From positions 192,944 through 256,943 of the forward strand of contig NZ_KB902735.1 of assembly GCF_000379605.1 (NCBI RefSeq): DNA of 64,000 nucleotides, given 5' to 3'. Source of the stretch: Rhizobium giardinii bv. giardinii H152 (lineage in GTDB: Bacteria; Pseudomonadota; Alphaproteobacteria; Rhizobiales; Rhizobiaceae). The notes under the pieces are model-generated. The model did not search any database. It had not been told where the DNA came from and worked only from the letters and a program-made list of their open reading frames with translations. The first letter of the stretch is position 1; every line of letters begins with the position of its first letter. Below are positions 9,256 through 18,256 of the stretch, piece after piece. The position numbers and the translations under genes were made by a program.

Positions 9256-9873
9256 ATGTCGCTCACCCGCCGCGGCCTGCTTTTGAGCTTATCTGGTCTT
9301 CTTGCTGGCTGCGCCGCCAGCGGCCCGAACCATGCAGCCAACTACGCAGCCCGGCCGGCAGAGCAGTTTCCCTTGCCAGCCATGCCACTGGAAAGAATCA
9401 AGCCTGAACTGCGGCGCCGCGAAGTGGCCTACGAGACCCGATATGAGGCCGGCACCGTCGTCATCGATACGCCGGCGCGCCGGCTCTACTACGTTCTCGG
9501 TGACGGTCGGGCGATGCGCTACGGCATCGGCGTCGGGCGAGAGGGCTATGCGCTCGCTGGTTCGGCCTATATCGGCCGCAAGGCGGAATGGCCGAGCTGG
9601 ACGCCGACGGCAAACATGATCCGCCGCGATCCGGAACGGAACCTGCGATATGCCGGCGGCGTGCCGGGCGGGCTGCACAATCCGCTCGGTGCCCGTGCCG
9701 TCTATCTCTACCGCAACGGCCACGACACCATGTTCCGCATCCACGGCACCAATCAGCCGCAGACCATCGGTCAGGCCGTGTCGAGCGGCTGCATCCGCAT
9801 GCTCAATCATGATGTTATCGATCTCTATGAACGCGCCGAGGTCGGCGGTCGGGTGATCGTGCTGCAGGCCTGA
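9256..9873 (+). CDS. L,D-transpeptidase (YkuD domain) lipoprotein
   Basis: Periplasmic enzyme that would form 3-3 peptidoglycan cross-links or attach proteins to the wall. It has 205 residues: an arginine-containing signal (MSLTRRGLLL), lipobox LAGC with lipidated Cys19, then a YkuD domain at about residues 65-203. The active-site signature HGTNQP (His163) and SSGCIRM (Cys179) is complete. There is no LysM or peptidoglycan-binding module. L,D-transpeptidases are abundant in polar-growing Rhizobiales, and the CtrA box upstream suggests cell-cycle timing (inference). Start chosen at the ATG after AAGGACCACCTC. Confidence 0.93.
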   Translation: MSLTRRGLLLSLSGLLAGCAASGPNHAANYAARPAEQFPLPAMPLERIKPELRRREVAYETRYEAGTVVIDTPARRLYYVLGDGRAMRYGIGVGREGYALAGSAYIGRKAEWPSWTPTANMIRRDPERNLRYAGGVPGGLHNPLGARAVYLYRNGHDTMFRIHGTNQPQTIGQAVSSGCIRMLNHDVIDLYERAEVGGRVIVLQA

Positions 9874-10149
9874 TCGGCGGACAAAAATTTGCTCGTTTCA
9901 AACCATGACCGGTGCCGATCGGCGCCCGTACGCCATTGTTTTTGCATCCCGCCGCGATAATCTAACTGGAATGGCGCAGTTGGAGCAGGGGCAGGCGCAA
10001 GGTGAGCGGCATTCCCCTGTATAGCTGCAAAAGTTGATGGTGGAGGCAGGAGGGACGTGATCTCGCCTGTCCGGATCATGAAGCCGGCTGCGGCGGTGCT
10101 GCCGGATCTCGTGGGCGTCACATACACCGCCTATAAAGAGGGAACCGAC

Positions 10150-11151
10150 ATGAAACATCTTCTTGCAACGACCAGTCTCGCCTTCGGCCTGCTGGCGCTC
10201 GGCAACGCGGCTTTTGCCGCCGAATGCGGCGACGTGACGATCGCCAGCATGAACTGGCAGAGCGCCGAGGTCATGGCGAACCTCGACAAGTTCATTCTGA
10301 CCGAGGGTTACGGCTGTAATGCGGACATCATCGTCGGTGATACCGTGCCGACGATCACCTCGATGATCGAAAAGGGCGAGCCGGACGTCGCGCCGGAAGG
10401 TTGGATCGACCTGCTTCCCGACGTCGTCAAGCGCGGTTTTGACGAAGGAAAGCTGGTCGGCGCCGCGATGTCGCTGTCCGATGGCGGCGTGCAGGGCTGG
10501 TGGATTCCGAAATACATCGCTGACGCCCATCCCGATATCAAGACGATCGATGACGCATTCAAGCATCCTGAACTCTTCCCGGACCCGGAAGACAAGAGCA
10601 AGGGCGCGGTGCACAACGGTCCGCAGGGCTGGGGCGGCACGGTCGTCACGTCGCAACTCTACAAGGCCTATGGCGGTGAAGCTGCCAACTTCAGCCTCGT
10701 CGACACCGGCTCTGCCGCCGGCCTCGACGGGTCGATCGCCAAGGCCTACGAAGGCAAGGAAGGTTGGGTCGGCTACTACTGGGCTCCGACGGCCCTTCTC
10801 GGCAAATATGCGATGGTCAAGCTCGATCACGGCGTTCCGGCGGATGCGGCCGAATGGAAACGCTGCAATACGGTTGCCGAATGCCCGGATCCGAAGAAGA
10901 ACGACTGGCCGAAGGACCGGGTTCAGACCCTGGTTACCAAAGGCTTTGCCGACCGCGCCGGCGAGGATGTCATGGCCTATCTCAACAAACGCGCCTGGAC
11001 GAATGATACGGTCAACGGCCTGATGGCCTGGATGACCGACAACCAGGCAAGCGGTGAAGACGGCGCCAAGCATTTCCTCGAGGAAAACGAAGCGCTGTGG
11101 ACGCCGTGGGTCTCGCCGGAAGCTGCCGAGAAGATCAAGGCTGCACTCTGA
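10150..11151 (+). CDS. ABC transporter substrate-binding protein, glycine betaine/quaternary amine type
   Basis: Periplasmic OpuAC/ProX-family binding protein, 333 residues, with a signal peptide ending at about residue 23 (NAAFA before AECGD). The mature part starts with DVTIASMNWQSAEVMANL, typical of glycine betaine/choline binders, and contains many tryptophans that could form the aromatic ligand box (GVQGWWIP, GWGGTV, GYYWAPTA). The permease gene follows after a strong hairpin, but no ATPase gene is adjacent. Compatible-solute uptake is likely; the exact ligand is not readable. Start MKHLLATT has GGGAACC upstream. Confidence 0.87.
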   Translation: MKHLLATTSLAFGLLALGNAAFAAECGDVTIASMNWQSAEVMANLDKFILTEGYGCNADIIVGDTVPTITSMIEKGEPDVAPEGWIDLLPDVVKRGFDEGKLVGAAMSLSDGGVQGWWIPKYIADAHPDIKTIDDAFKHPELFPDPEDKSKGAVHNGPQGWGGTVVTSQLYKAYGGEAANFSLVDTGSAAGLDGSIAKAYEGKEGWVGYYWAPTALLGKYAMVKLDHGVPADAAEWKRCNTVAECPDPKKNDWPKDRVQTLVTKGFADRAGEDVMAYLNKRAWTNDTVNGLMAWMTDNQASGEDGAKHFLEENEALWTPWVSPEAAEKIKAAL

Positions 11152-11160
11152 TCCAATGAT

Positions 11161-11196
11161 GAAGGTCCGGCGCGCCTTTGTGGTGCGCCGGACCTT
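11161..11196 (+). terminator. Hairpin between binding-protein and permease genes
   Basis: GAAGGTCCGGCGC pairs perfectly with GCGCCGGACCTTC over 13 bp and is followed by a weak T-rich tail (TGTTTC). It may be a partial terminator or mRNA-stabilising 3' end that raises binding protein over permease, a common arrangement in ABC operons. Confidence 0.65.
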
Positions 11197-11261
11197 CTGT
11201 TTCTCCGGTGCCCGGCTTCAGGAAAGGCCGGCGTCGATGCATAACGAATAAGGGGACCGGC

Positions 11262-12149
11262 ATGGATTGGCTCACCAAATTTCCGCACATGAATGACGAT
11301 TCGCTGCGCAATCTGAAAAAAGTCATCGACGAAGGCTTTCGCGCCTTCACGCGCGCCTATGGCGATGGAATCGAGGCGATCTTCGAGCCGCTGCAATTCT
11401 TCCTGATCTACTCCGAACGCTTCATGACGCGCACGCCATGGCCGATCATCCTGGTGTTGATCGCGTTGGTCGCGTGGTTTGCGAGCCGGAACTGGAAGAT
11501 TGTCGCAGCCTGCATCGTGACGCTCCTCCTCATCGGCTATTTCGACATGTGGGACGATACGATGAAGACCGTATCGATGATTTTCGTCTGTACGGTGCTT
11601 TCGATCGCGATCGGCATCCCGATCGGCATTGCCATGTCGCGGTCCGACCGGCTGCAGAACGCGGTCAATCCCGTGCTCGATGTGATGCAGACCATGCCCA
11701 GTTTCGTCTATCTGATCCCCGTCGTCATGCTTCTCGGCATTGGCAAGGTACCCGGCCTGATCGCCGTGGTCATCTATGCGATCCCGCCGATGATCAGGCT
11801 CACCAATCTCGGCATTCGCCTTGTCGACAAGGATGTGCTCGAGGCTGCCGATGCCTTCGGCTCCTCCAATTGGCAAAAGCTGAAGAACGTGCAGATGCCT
11901 CTTGCGCTGCCCACCATCATGGCCGGCATCAACCAGACGATCATGATGGCGCTCGCCATGGTGGTCATTGCCTCGATGATCGGGGTGCAGGGTCTCGGCC
12001 AGCCGGTTCTCAAGGCTATTGCCAACCAGTATTTCACGCTCGGCATTTTCAACGGTCTGGCGATCGTCGGCATCGCGATCATCTTCGACCGGGTCAGCCA
12101 GGCGTACGGAAAAAGGCTGCAGCGTCACCGCGAAATCATCCACGGCTGA
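11262..12149 (+). CDS. ABC transporter permease, glycine betaine/proline type
   Basis: Inner-membrane permease of 295 residues, ProW/OpuAB-like, with an amphipathic N-terminal region and about six or seven transmembrane segments. The EAA loop reads VLEAADAFGSSNWQKLKNVQMPLALPTIMAG (shown in part: EAADAFGSSNWQKL), the surface that docks on the ATPase. It follows the binding-protein gene by 110 bp, with a hairpin between. No ATP-binding subunit is encoded nearby, so one must be supplied elsewhere. Start chosen at MDWLTKFPHMNDD, with AAGGGGACC upstream. Confidence 0.9.
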   Translation: MDWLTKFPHMNDDSLRNLKKVIDEGFRAFTRAYGDGIEAIFEPLQFFLIYSERFMTRTPWPIILVLIALVAWFASRNWKIVAACIVTLLLIGYFDMWDDTMKTVSMIFVCTVLSIAIGIPIGIAMSRSDRLQNAVNPVLDVMQTMPSFVYLIPVVMLLGIGKVPGLIAVVIYAIPPMIRLTNLGIRLVDKDVLEAADAFGSSNWQKLKNVQMPLALPTIMAGINQTIMMALAMVVIASMIGVQGLGQPVLKAIANQYFTLGIFNGLAIVGIAIIFDRVSQAYGKRLQRHREIIHG

Positions 12150-12164
12150 CGATCGATACGGGAA

Positions 12165-12195
12165 AACGCCGCCAACGAAGAGCTGGCGGCGTTTG
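12165..12195 (+). terminator. Terminator after ABC permease
   Basis: AACGCCGCCA (12165-12174) pairs with TGGCGGCGTT (12184-12193), ending in a short T run. Confidence 0.65.
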
Positions 12196-12253
12196 CGTCC
12201 TTCGTGACTGATCAAGGCGCCCAAGACGCGGCGATGCAGTCAGCCGGAACAGT

Positions 12254-13159
12254 TCAGTGTTTCGGCGAGAAAAGCCCGGTCGACATCGCCACGCCCAGGC
12301 CGGTGATGACGGCCGCACTGATCTCGAACAGGCCAATCTCCTCTCCCAGCAACACTCCACCGCCCAACGTGGCAAGGACCGGCGTAATCGCCGTGAAGGC
12401 CGCGGCCTGCGTACCGCCCAGCGCCCGCACGGCCATGCCATAGGCAACCATGGCCGTCAGTCCCGACAGGACGCCTTGGCTCATCACCTGCAGGGCGATT
12501 TCATTGGCCGGGGTGACAGCGAGCGACGTTCCATGGATCAGCGCCAGGCCAAGATGGATCAGGAACGACCAGAGGGCGATGACGGCACCGGCTTCCACCG
12601 CGGTCAGTCCCGAGCGCTTGAACGCGTGGGTGTAGCTTGCCCAGAGAAGGGCAGCGCCGGGCAGCAGGATGAAACTCGTCCAGGGAATGCCGGCGCTCGA
12701 CAGGCTGCTGGACAGAAGAATGCCGACGCCCGCGACGATGGCGGCAAGGCCGAGCCAGCGGCCGGCATCGGGCCGTTCGCGGAAGACGAAAACGCCGATC
12801 AGCGCGGCCGCAAGCGGCATCGATCCCCCAAGCAGGATACCGGCGGAGGCGGCCGGCGTGGCGTGGATCGCAAAGGTGGTCAACTGGAAGAACAAGGCGC
12901 CGGAGCCGGCGACCATCAGGGCGAGAAGCGAGAGCGGAACGCCCTTCGGCAAAAGCCCGAGGCGCCACCAAACCGGCGCGAGGACCACGGCGGGGACACC
13001 ATAGCGAATGAGGCCGATATCGATCGTCCCGAGTGGCGTCGCGGCGCTGTGACGGGTCGCCAGAATCCAACTCGCCCAAATGAGGACGGTGACGCTTCCG
13101 CCGATGTAACCGGTCGTGGTCGAGGGCGAATTCATGCGGGCAAGGGCGAGCGTGTTCAT
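12254..13159 (-). CDS. EamA/DMT-family exporter
   Basis: Ten-helix drug/metabolite transporter family protein of 301 residues, with two EamA repeats (FVFRERPDAGRWLGLAAI in the first, GGGVLLGEEIGLFEISA in the second). Such exporters often efflux amino acids or metabolites. It is divergent from an Lrp/AsnC-family regulator (13300-13779) across 140 bp, the usual arrangement for an Lrp-controlled exporter, so an amino acid substrate is a reasonable inference. Start MNTLALARMNS has AAAGG about 8 bases upstream. Confidence 0.87.
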   Translation of the reverse strand: MNTLALARMNSPSTTTGYIGGSVTVLIWASWILATRHSAATPLGTIDIGLIRYGVPAVVLAPVWWRLGLLPKGVPLSLLALMVAGSGALFFQLTTFAIHATPAASAGILLGGSMPLAAALIGVFVFRERPDAGRWLGLAAIVAGVGILLSSSLSSAGIPWTSFILLPGAALLWASYTHAFKRSGLTAVEAGAVIALWSFLIHLGLALIHGTSLAVTPANEIALQVMSQGVLSGLTAMVAYGMAVRALGGTQAAAFTAITPVLATLGGGVLLGEEIGLFEISAAVITGLGVAMSTGLFSPKH

Positions 13160-13299
13160 CGGGCCAACCTTTCTTTCTTTGTGAAAATCTGTCCGTCTGA
13201 AAGAAAATTTAGCGCCAAAGGAGGAGGCATGTCCTTGCGATTTATGCTTATGAAATTATGCTACAAGCAATAATCTGCCAATAATTTGAATCTGAGTTG

Positions 13300-13779
13300 A
13301 TGAGTATGCCAAATCTGGATAAATTCGATATTGCCATCCTGCGCATCCTGCAGGAGGACGCGCGCGCGACGAATGTGGAAATCGCCGAGCGGGTGAACCT
13401 GTCTCCGTCGCCGTGTCTGAGGCGGATCCGCAATCTGGAAAAATCCGGCGTGCTGCGCGGCTATCGGGCCGATATCGACCGCAAGCAGGTTGGCCTCGGG
13501 CTCACCGTCTTCGTCGAAATCAAGGTCGGGCGCCACAGCCAGGAAAATGCACGCTTGCAGCAGGAGGCGCTGCTCGCCATCCCGGAGGTCGTCTCCTGTT
13601 TCCTGATTTCCGGCAGCGCCGACTTTCTGGCGGAGGTGGTGGTTGCCGATCTCACAGCCTATGAAACCTTGTTGACCGAAACCCTGCTTGCCCTGCCGGG
13701 TGTCGCCGACATTCGCTCCAATTTCGCCATCCGTACGATCAAGACCGGCGGAACGCTGAAGCTGCCTGAGCCGCGCTGA
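13300..13779 (+). CDS. Lrp/AsnC-family transcriptional regulator
   Basis: 159-residue feast/famine regulator. The N-terminal winged helix-turn-helix covers about residues 5-55 (LDKFDIAILRILQEDAR, then NVEIAERVNLSPSPCLRRI), and the C-terminal RAM ligand-sensing domain follows (VFVEIKVGRHSQ, FLISGSADFLAEVVV). It probably binds an amino acid and controls the divergent EamA exporter and itself (inference from context). Several starts cluster here: TTG 13297, ATG 13300 and ATG 13306; 13300 is chosen. Confidence 0.92.
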   Translation: MSMPNLDKFDIAILRILQEDARATNVEIAERVNLSPSPCLRRIRNLEKSGVLRGYRADIDRKQVGLGLTVFVEIKVGRHSQENARLQQEALLAIPEVVSCFLISGSADFLAEVVVADLTAYETLLTETLLALPGVADIRSNFAIRTIKTGGTLKLPEPR

Positions 13780-13839
13780 CAAAATCGCCTGCGGAAAACC
13801 ATCCGGCAGGTGATTCAATCGGGCTTGAGTTCAGCAGCG

Positions 13840-14286
13840 TTACGCGTTGCGTTCCGCGAAATCCGGCCGTGAAACAGCCGCGCCCTCGCGCTTTGGTGCC
13901 GATTTCCAGGCAACCACCATCAGGCCGCCGATCACGGTGATGTGCTCCATGACCACGTAAAATTCGAGCGTCTTGATCGGCTCCTGCATGGTCCAGAAGG
14001 TGTGGGCGATCGGGATCGTGAGCAGGGTAAAGACAGCAAGCGCGCCGGCGCCGAGCCAGGTCCAGCGGTTGGCGATGATCAGCGCCGATCCGCCGAGCTC
14101 GGTGACGATAACGGCTGTGTTGAAGAGCGTCGCGGGTTCGAGCCCGAAATGCGACATCTCGGCGACGCCGGCGTTGAAATCGATGAGCTTGGCAAGGCCG
14201 CTTGCCCAGAACATGTAGGTCAGGATGGCGCGCGCCAGATAGCCGAACGGGCGGGATCCGACAATGGAATTAATAAGGGAAGGCAT
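13840..14286 (-). CDS. DoxX-family membrane protein
   Basis: Four-helix inner-membrane protein of 148 residues. The N-terminal segment ARAILTYMFWASGLAKLIDF and later GAGALAVFTLLTIPIAHTFW fit the DoxX family, whose members are linked to oxidative stress or respiratory quinone chemistry in other bacteria; no specific role can be given here. GGAGAG lies five bases before the ATG. Upstream is the long hairpin that probably ends the GT39 transcript, so DoxX likely has its own promoter. Confidence 0.85.
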   Translation of the reverse strand: MPSLINSIVGSRPFGYLARAILTYMFWASGLAKLIDFNAGVAEMSHFGLEPATLFNTAVIVTELGGSALIIANRWTWLGAGALAVFTLLTIPIAHTFWTMQEPIKTLEFYVVMEHITVIGGLMVVAWKSAPKREGAAVSRPDFAERNA

Positions 14287-14307
14287 TTTTCTCTCCGGTG
14301 ACAGGTG

Positions 14308-14361
14308 AAAAAACGCCCCGGAACCGGTCGCTTGTCGCGGGCTTTCGACCGGTCCCCGGGG
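14308..14361 (-). terminator. Long hairpin, minus-strand terminator downstream of GT39
   Basis: Read on the minus strand, CCGGGG and ACCGGTCG pair with CGACCGGT and CCCCGG, then a run of T follows (14308-14313). It lies 145 bp beyond the GT39 stop, so it ends that transcript or an unannotated small RNA between the two genes. Confidence 0.6.
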
Positions 14362-14505
14362 CAGCGCAGCGTCACCGGTTCGGGAGGCTCCCCGGTGTGC
14401 CGCGCTGTCTCCTGTTTATGCGCCCCAGAGAGAATCGGGGGTTCCTGCGGGAACTGCGGAAAGCCTCGTTCGGGACGCGTCCGACGCCTGGTTTGCACCA
14501 GCCGA

Positions 14506-16011
14506 TCAGGGTTTTCGCACCCAGGCAAAACCGAAATGGAAAAGATCGCCGCCGCTGCCATAGATGAAGGGCAGGGCAATCGTCTGCGGTTGCAGCGGTG
14601 GAAGCACGCCGACGCGCTGCTTGAGGCGGTCCTCGAGCCGCGCGGGGACCCGGGGCCTATCGTTTCCGTCATGACGCCAGACCAGAAGAATAGGGCTGTC
14701 CTTTGACCACGAGAAGGGCGGGCTGTAGAGCCGGTAGGTTTCCGTATCCACCGGCGTGTGCGGCAGTTGCATGCGGATATTGCCAGCCATGAAAGCGTCC
14801 TCCGCGATCACCAGGGCGGGGGCGACGGCCGGTTTCTTGACGGTTTCCTCGGTGAATGCCTGATAGGGCACGGTCAGTTTCGGATGCGAGTTCATCACGC
14901 CCGCGGCCGTGATGCGCAGGACCAGCGACGCTGGAATGAGGATCATCAGCATGAGAATGACCGGCATGAAACGCCTCAGGAAATCACCAATCGGTGCGCC
15001 CGAGGCGTCGATCTTCATGCACAGGTACATCGGCAGCAGGAACAGCACGGGCGACACCCAGCGGACCTTCATCTGCGCGGTGCCCATGAACAGCACCATG
15101 AAAAGCAGGAAGACGAGCAGGATCAGAAACATCGTCTCGATCAGTCGCGTCCTGGCGTTCCCCGCCCGCATCGACGGCCAGAAGCCGGCGCGAAAGGTCG
15201 AAGCATATACCACGACGGTCAGTGCACAGAAGCTCAGCAGCGTCACCGGAAGTTCCCCGAGACCGCGGGCGATCTGCGCCAGCGTGCCGCCCTCGGCATC
15301 TGCCGCCAGCTTTCCGACCGTGTCATGCGAGGCGATCTCGAAATTCTGGAACAGCCAGAACGCATGCGGCAGAACGATCGCCAGCGCCACCGCGGCAGTG
15401 ACGAGAATGCGCGGATCGAACAGCCGCGAACGATAGGCCGGGCTGACAAGCACGGCGATAAAGGCGCAGAAGCACAGGATGGAGAAATTATATTTCGATA
15501 TCAGCCCGACGCCGATGGCGATGCCGGTCACCAGATAGGTGGCGAGCGTCGGCCGCTCGAGCGTGCGGAACAGGCCGTAGACAAACAGACAGGCTGCGAA
15601 GAGCGAGGCGTTCGAATGGGTGAGATCGCGTTGCGCCAGCCAGCCGATTTCCGGAATGGTCAGCAGGCCAAGGGCAGGGGCGACGGCAAGGGACTTGTTC
15701 GCGAGCACCTGCCGGGCGGCGAGGTAGTAGAAGACATAACTCAGGAACAGGAAGAGGTTCTTGACCAGGCTCAGGGCAAAAAGGGACTGCCCGATGCCGT
15801 CGATGACCGCATGCTGCACCCAGTTGAAGAACGGCGGCTGCGTGTCATAGCCGAGAGCGTACCACTGGCTCATCAGGATTTGCCCGGCCTCGTCCATTTC
15901 CAGGGAATTCGGCAGACAGATGCGAACGATGAGATTGAGCAGGAAATAGGCGCCGATCAGCAGGACGAACGTGCTGGGTCGCGTTTCGAGTTTTTCGACA
16001 AGCGAATTCAT
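14506..16011 (-). CDS. GT39-family (ArnT/Rgt-like) lipid-linked sugar transferase
   Basis: Integral membrane GT-C glycosyltransferase of 501 residues that would use a polyprenyl-phosphate sugar donor on the periplasmic face. About ten or more hydrophobic segments are visible. The first periplasmic loop carries the acidic motif LEMDEAGQILMSQW, followed by YDTQPPFFNWVQHA, as in ArnT/PMT relatives. A GT2 gene of the ArnC/RgtE type and a flippase-like gene lie within 3 kb, so modification of lipid A or core (in rhizobia, for example with galacturonate) is a good inference. The ATG at 16011 is clear. Acceptor and sugar are unknown. Confidence 0.85.
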   Translation of the reverse strand: MNSLVEKLETRPSTFVLLIGAYFLLNLIVRICLPNSLEMDEAGQILMSQWYALGYDTQPPFFNWVQHAVIDGIGQSLFALSLVKNLFLFLSYVFYYLAARQVLANKSLAVAPALGLLTIPEIGWLAQRDLTHSNASLFAACLFVYGLFRTLERPTLATYLVTGIAIGVGLISKYNFSILCFCAFIAVLVSPAYRSRLFDPRILVTAAVALAIVLPHAFWLFQNFEIASHDTVGKLAADAEGGTLAQIARGLGELPVTLLSFCALTVVVYASTFRAGFWPSMRAGNARTRLIETMFLILLVFLLFMVLFMGTAQMKVRWVSPVLFLLPMYLCMKIDASGAPIGDFLRRFMPVILMLMILIPASLVLRITAAGVMNSHPKLTVPYQAFTEETVKKPAVAPALVIAEDAFMAGNIRMQLPHTPVDTETYRLYSPPFSWSKDSPILLVWRHDGNDRPRVPARLEDRLKQRVGVLPPLQPQTIALPFIYGSGGDLFHFGFAWVRKP

Positions 16012-16214
16012 GCTGGATGGCCTTTTGCGCAGGGATCGCGCGGGGTTCTACCACACGGGGTCGTCGTGACAACAGCCGGCACGTTTCCATACCTGCGATC
16101 GGTTCTTCCCCTCCATTTACGCTTCAGCCGCGGTCGCTTGCCGTTTAAGCCCTGATAATTGGCGGCGCGAACCCCATATGGTGTTTGCCGGCATGGCGGT
16201 CGTAAGGACAACGG

Positions 16215-17111
16215 ATGAAGATCAAGGCCATTTTCAATCGAGACGGAGGAACCTTCCGGGCGACGGATATGGAAGCCTACAGCCGGAGGGCCGAGGAGGT
16301 TTTCCGCGCAAGGGGCCACGAGATCGAAATCGTCGTCGTCTCCGGTAGCGAGATGGGCGAAACCCTCGAAAAGGCGGCAAGACGCGATGACCTCGATGCC
16401 ATGATCGCTGGCGGCGGGGATGGCACGATCTCCGGGGCGGCCGGCGTTGCCTGGAAGAACGGCATGCCACTGGGTGTCGTTCCGGCCGGTACCATGAACC
16501 TGTTTGCCCGATCGCTGAAACTGCCGCTCGACATCTGGAAGGTGCTGGAGGTGCTGGCTGACGGCAGGATCACCGAAGCCGATATCGGCAGCGCCGATGG
16601 CCGTGCTTTCGTGCATCAGTTTTCCATGGGTTTGCATGCCCGCATGATACGCTATCGGGAATCCTACAGCTTTGCCTCGCGGCTCGGCAAAATCCGCGCC
16701 AGCGCGCGCGCTGCAGTCGGCGTGATCTTCAATCCGCCGGAATTCGAGATCGAGTTCGATGTCGATGGTATTCATGAACGGCGCGAAGTCTCGGCCATTT
16801 CCATCTCCAACAATCATTTCGGCCCGAACGCTCTGATGTTTGCCGATGACCTGACCAGTGGGCATCTCGGCTTCTATACCGCGCCGCCCCTGAAGCCGGC
16901 TGGGGTCGCCAAGCTGGTCTTTGACATCCTGCGCGGAAAATTTCGTGAAAGCCCGCTGATCACCGAAATGAGCGTAACGGCCGTCGACCTGCATTTTCCC
17001 ATCGCGCGGCACAAGACCAACTGCGTCATCGATGGCGAATTGCTGCCAGTCGGCCGCGACGTCGCCCTGCGCATCCATCCGGGCGAGTTGAAGGTACTCG
17101 TTGGACGATAG
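16215..17111 (+). CDS. Diacylglycerol kinase-family lipid kinase
   Basis: 298-residue protein with a DAGK catalytic domain. The nucleotide-binding GGGDGT motif is at about residues 66-71, and GVVPAGTMNLFARSL follows, which is the family's GT-NDFAR region. The C-terminal beta-sandwich carries CVIDGELLP. It would phosphorylate a lipid such as diacylglycerol or a sphingoid-like substrate at the inner membrane. Its position between GT39 and GT2 genes suggests a role in membrane lipid or glycolipid turnover. AAGGACAACGG precedes the ATG. Confidence 0.9.
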   Translation: MKIKAIFNRDGGTFRATDMEAYSRRAEEVFRARGHEIEIVVVSGSEMGETLEKAARRDDLDAMIAGGGDGTISGAAGVAWKNGMPLGVVPAGTMNLFARSLKLPLDIWKVLEVLADGRITEADIGSADGRAFVHQFSMGLHARMIRYRESYSFASRLGKIRASARAAVGVIFNPPEFEIEFDVDGIHERREVSAISISNNHFGPNALMFADDLTSGHLGFYTAPPLKPAGVAKLVFDILRGKFRESPLITEMSVTAVDLHFPIARHKTNCVIDGELLPVGRDVALRIHPGELKVLVGR

Positions 17112-17135
17112 CCTGCCGCCTTCAGGCGGCAGGTT
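17112..17135. terminator. Bidirectional hairpin between convergent genes
   Basis: CCTGCCGCCT (17112-17121) and AGGCGGCAGG (17124-17133) form a near-perfect palindrome between the DAGK-like and GT2 genes. T tracts are weak on both sides. Confidence 0.55.
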
Positions 17136-17138
17136 CGT

Positions 17139-18119
17139 TCAAGTGTTCGGAGCGTCCCCGCTGAAGACCTTGCGCACGATGTAGGGGGGCGTGTCGTTTT
17201 CGCCCGAATAGATGCGCGCCATCATCTCCGCGAGAATGCCGGTGGTGATGAGCTGGACGGAGGAGAGGAACAGCATGACCCCGACGATCAGCATCGGCCT
17301 TCCGCCGATATCGTTGCCGAGCAGAAACTTGTCGACGAAGAGGTAGAGCAGGATGATCGTGCTGAGCGCGCCCGCTGCAAGGCCGATCGAGCCGAAGAAA
17401 TGCCCCGGCCGCGCCTTGTAGCGCATGAAGAACAGCACGGAGAGCAGATCGAGGATGACGCGGAAGGTCCGCGAAATCCCGTATTTCGATGTGCCGTGCT
17501 GGCGGGCATGATGGGTGACCGGCATTTCGCCGATCCGGCTGCTCGGCACGACGCCTGCGACCCAGGCCGGAATGAATCGGTGCATTTCGCCCATCAGCTT
17601 AACCTGCTTGATGATCGATGCCTGGTAGATCTTCAGGCTGCAGCCGTAGTCGTGCAGCTTGACGCCGGTAATCTTGCCGATCAGGTAGTTGGCGCACCAG
17701 GAGGGGATCTTGCGCAGGAAAAGCCCGTCCTGCCGGTTCTTGCGCCAGCCGACCAGGAGGTCGAGCTCGCGTGCCTCGATCGCTTCGACCATGGCCGGGA
17801 TATCGCGCGGATCGTTCTGCAGGTCGCCGTCCAGCGTCGCAATCAACCGCCCGGTGGCGGTATCGATGCCGGCCTGCATCGCTGCGGTCTGGCCGAAATT
17901 GCGCTGCAATTCCACGATCCGCAGGCGCACGCTGGAATCGGCGAGTTCCTTGCGCGCATTCGCCAGCGTCGCGTCGGTGCTTCCGTCGTCGACGAGAATC
18001 AGCTCCCAGCTGCGTCCGAAATTGGCCATGGCCTCGCGGATGCGCACGACCAGCGGACCGACGCTTTCCTCCTCGTTATAGATCGGCACGACAACGGACA
18101 ATTCGATCGCGTCAGTCAC
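17139..18119 (-). CDS. GT2 polyprenyl-phosphate glycosyltransferase (ArnC/RgtE/DPM1-like)
   Basis: Family 2 glycosyltransferase that charges polyprenyl phosphate with a sugar at the cytoplasmic face. The GT2 fold has VVVPIYNEEESV, LVDDGSTDAT and ATLDGDLQNDP (metal- and nucleotide-binding acids), with two C-terminal transmembrane helices. This is the donor-making partner expected for a GT39 enzyme, encoded 3 kb away. Start set at GTG 18119 (VTDAIELSVVVP), preceded by AGGGCGGA; a TTG at 18158 would add 13 residues. The flippase-like gene is divergent. Confidence 0.9.
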   Translation of the reverse strand: MTDAIELSVVVPIYNEEESVGPLVVRIREAMANFGRSWELILVDDGSTDATLANARKELADSSVRLRIVELQRNFGQTAAMQAGIDTATGRLIATLDGDLQNDPRDIPAMVEAIEARELDLLVGWRKNRQDGLFLRKIPSWCANYLIGKITGVKLHDYGCSLKIYQASIIKQVKLMGEMHRFIPAWVAGVVPSSRIGEMPVTHHARQHGTSKYGISRTFRVILDLLSVLFFMRYKARPGHFFGSIGLAAGALSTIILLYLFVDKFLLGNDIGGRPMLIVGVMLFLSSVQLITTGILAEMMARIYSGENDTPPYIVRKVFSGDAPNT

Positions 18120-18256
18120 GACGGTTTCCGCCCTGTTTGCTTGCAAGATGGGGTCCAATATCCAAAGCCTTTAAAAAACGCCGCCGGTTCTCTTGCCCGG
18201 GTTCTCGTGATAACCACCGATGATCCCATAGCACCGGACAGGAAAGTAGCAAATAT

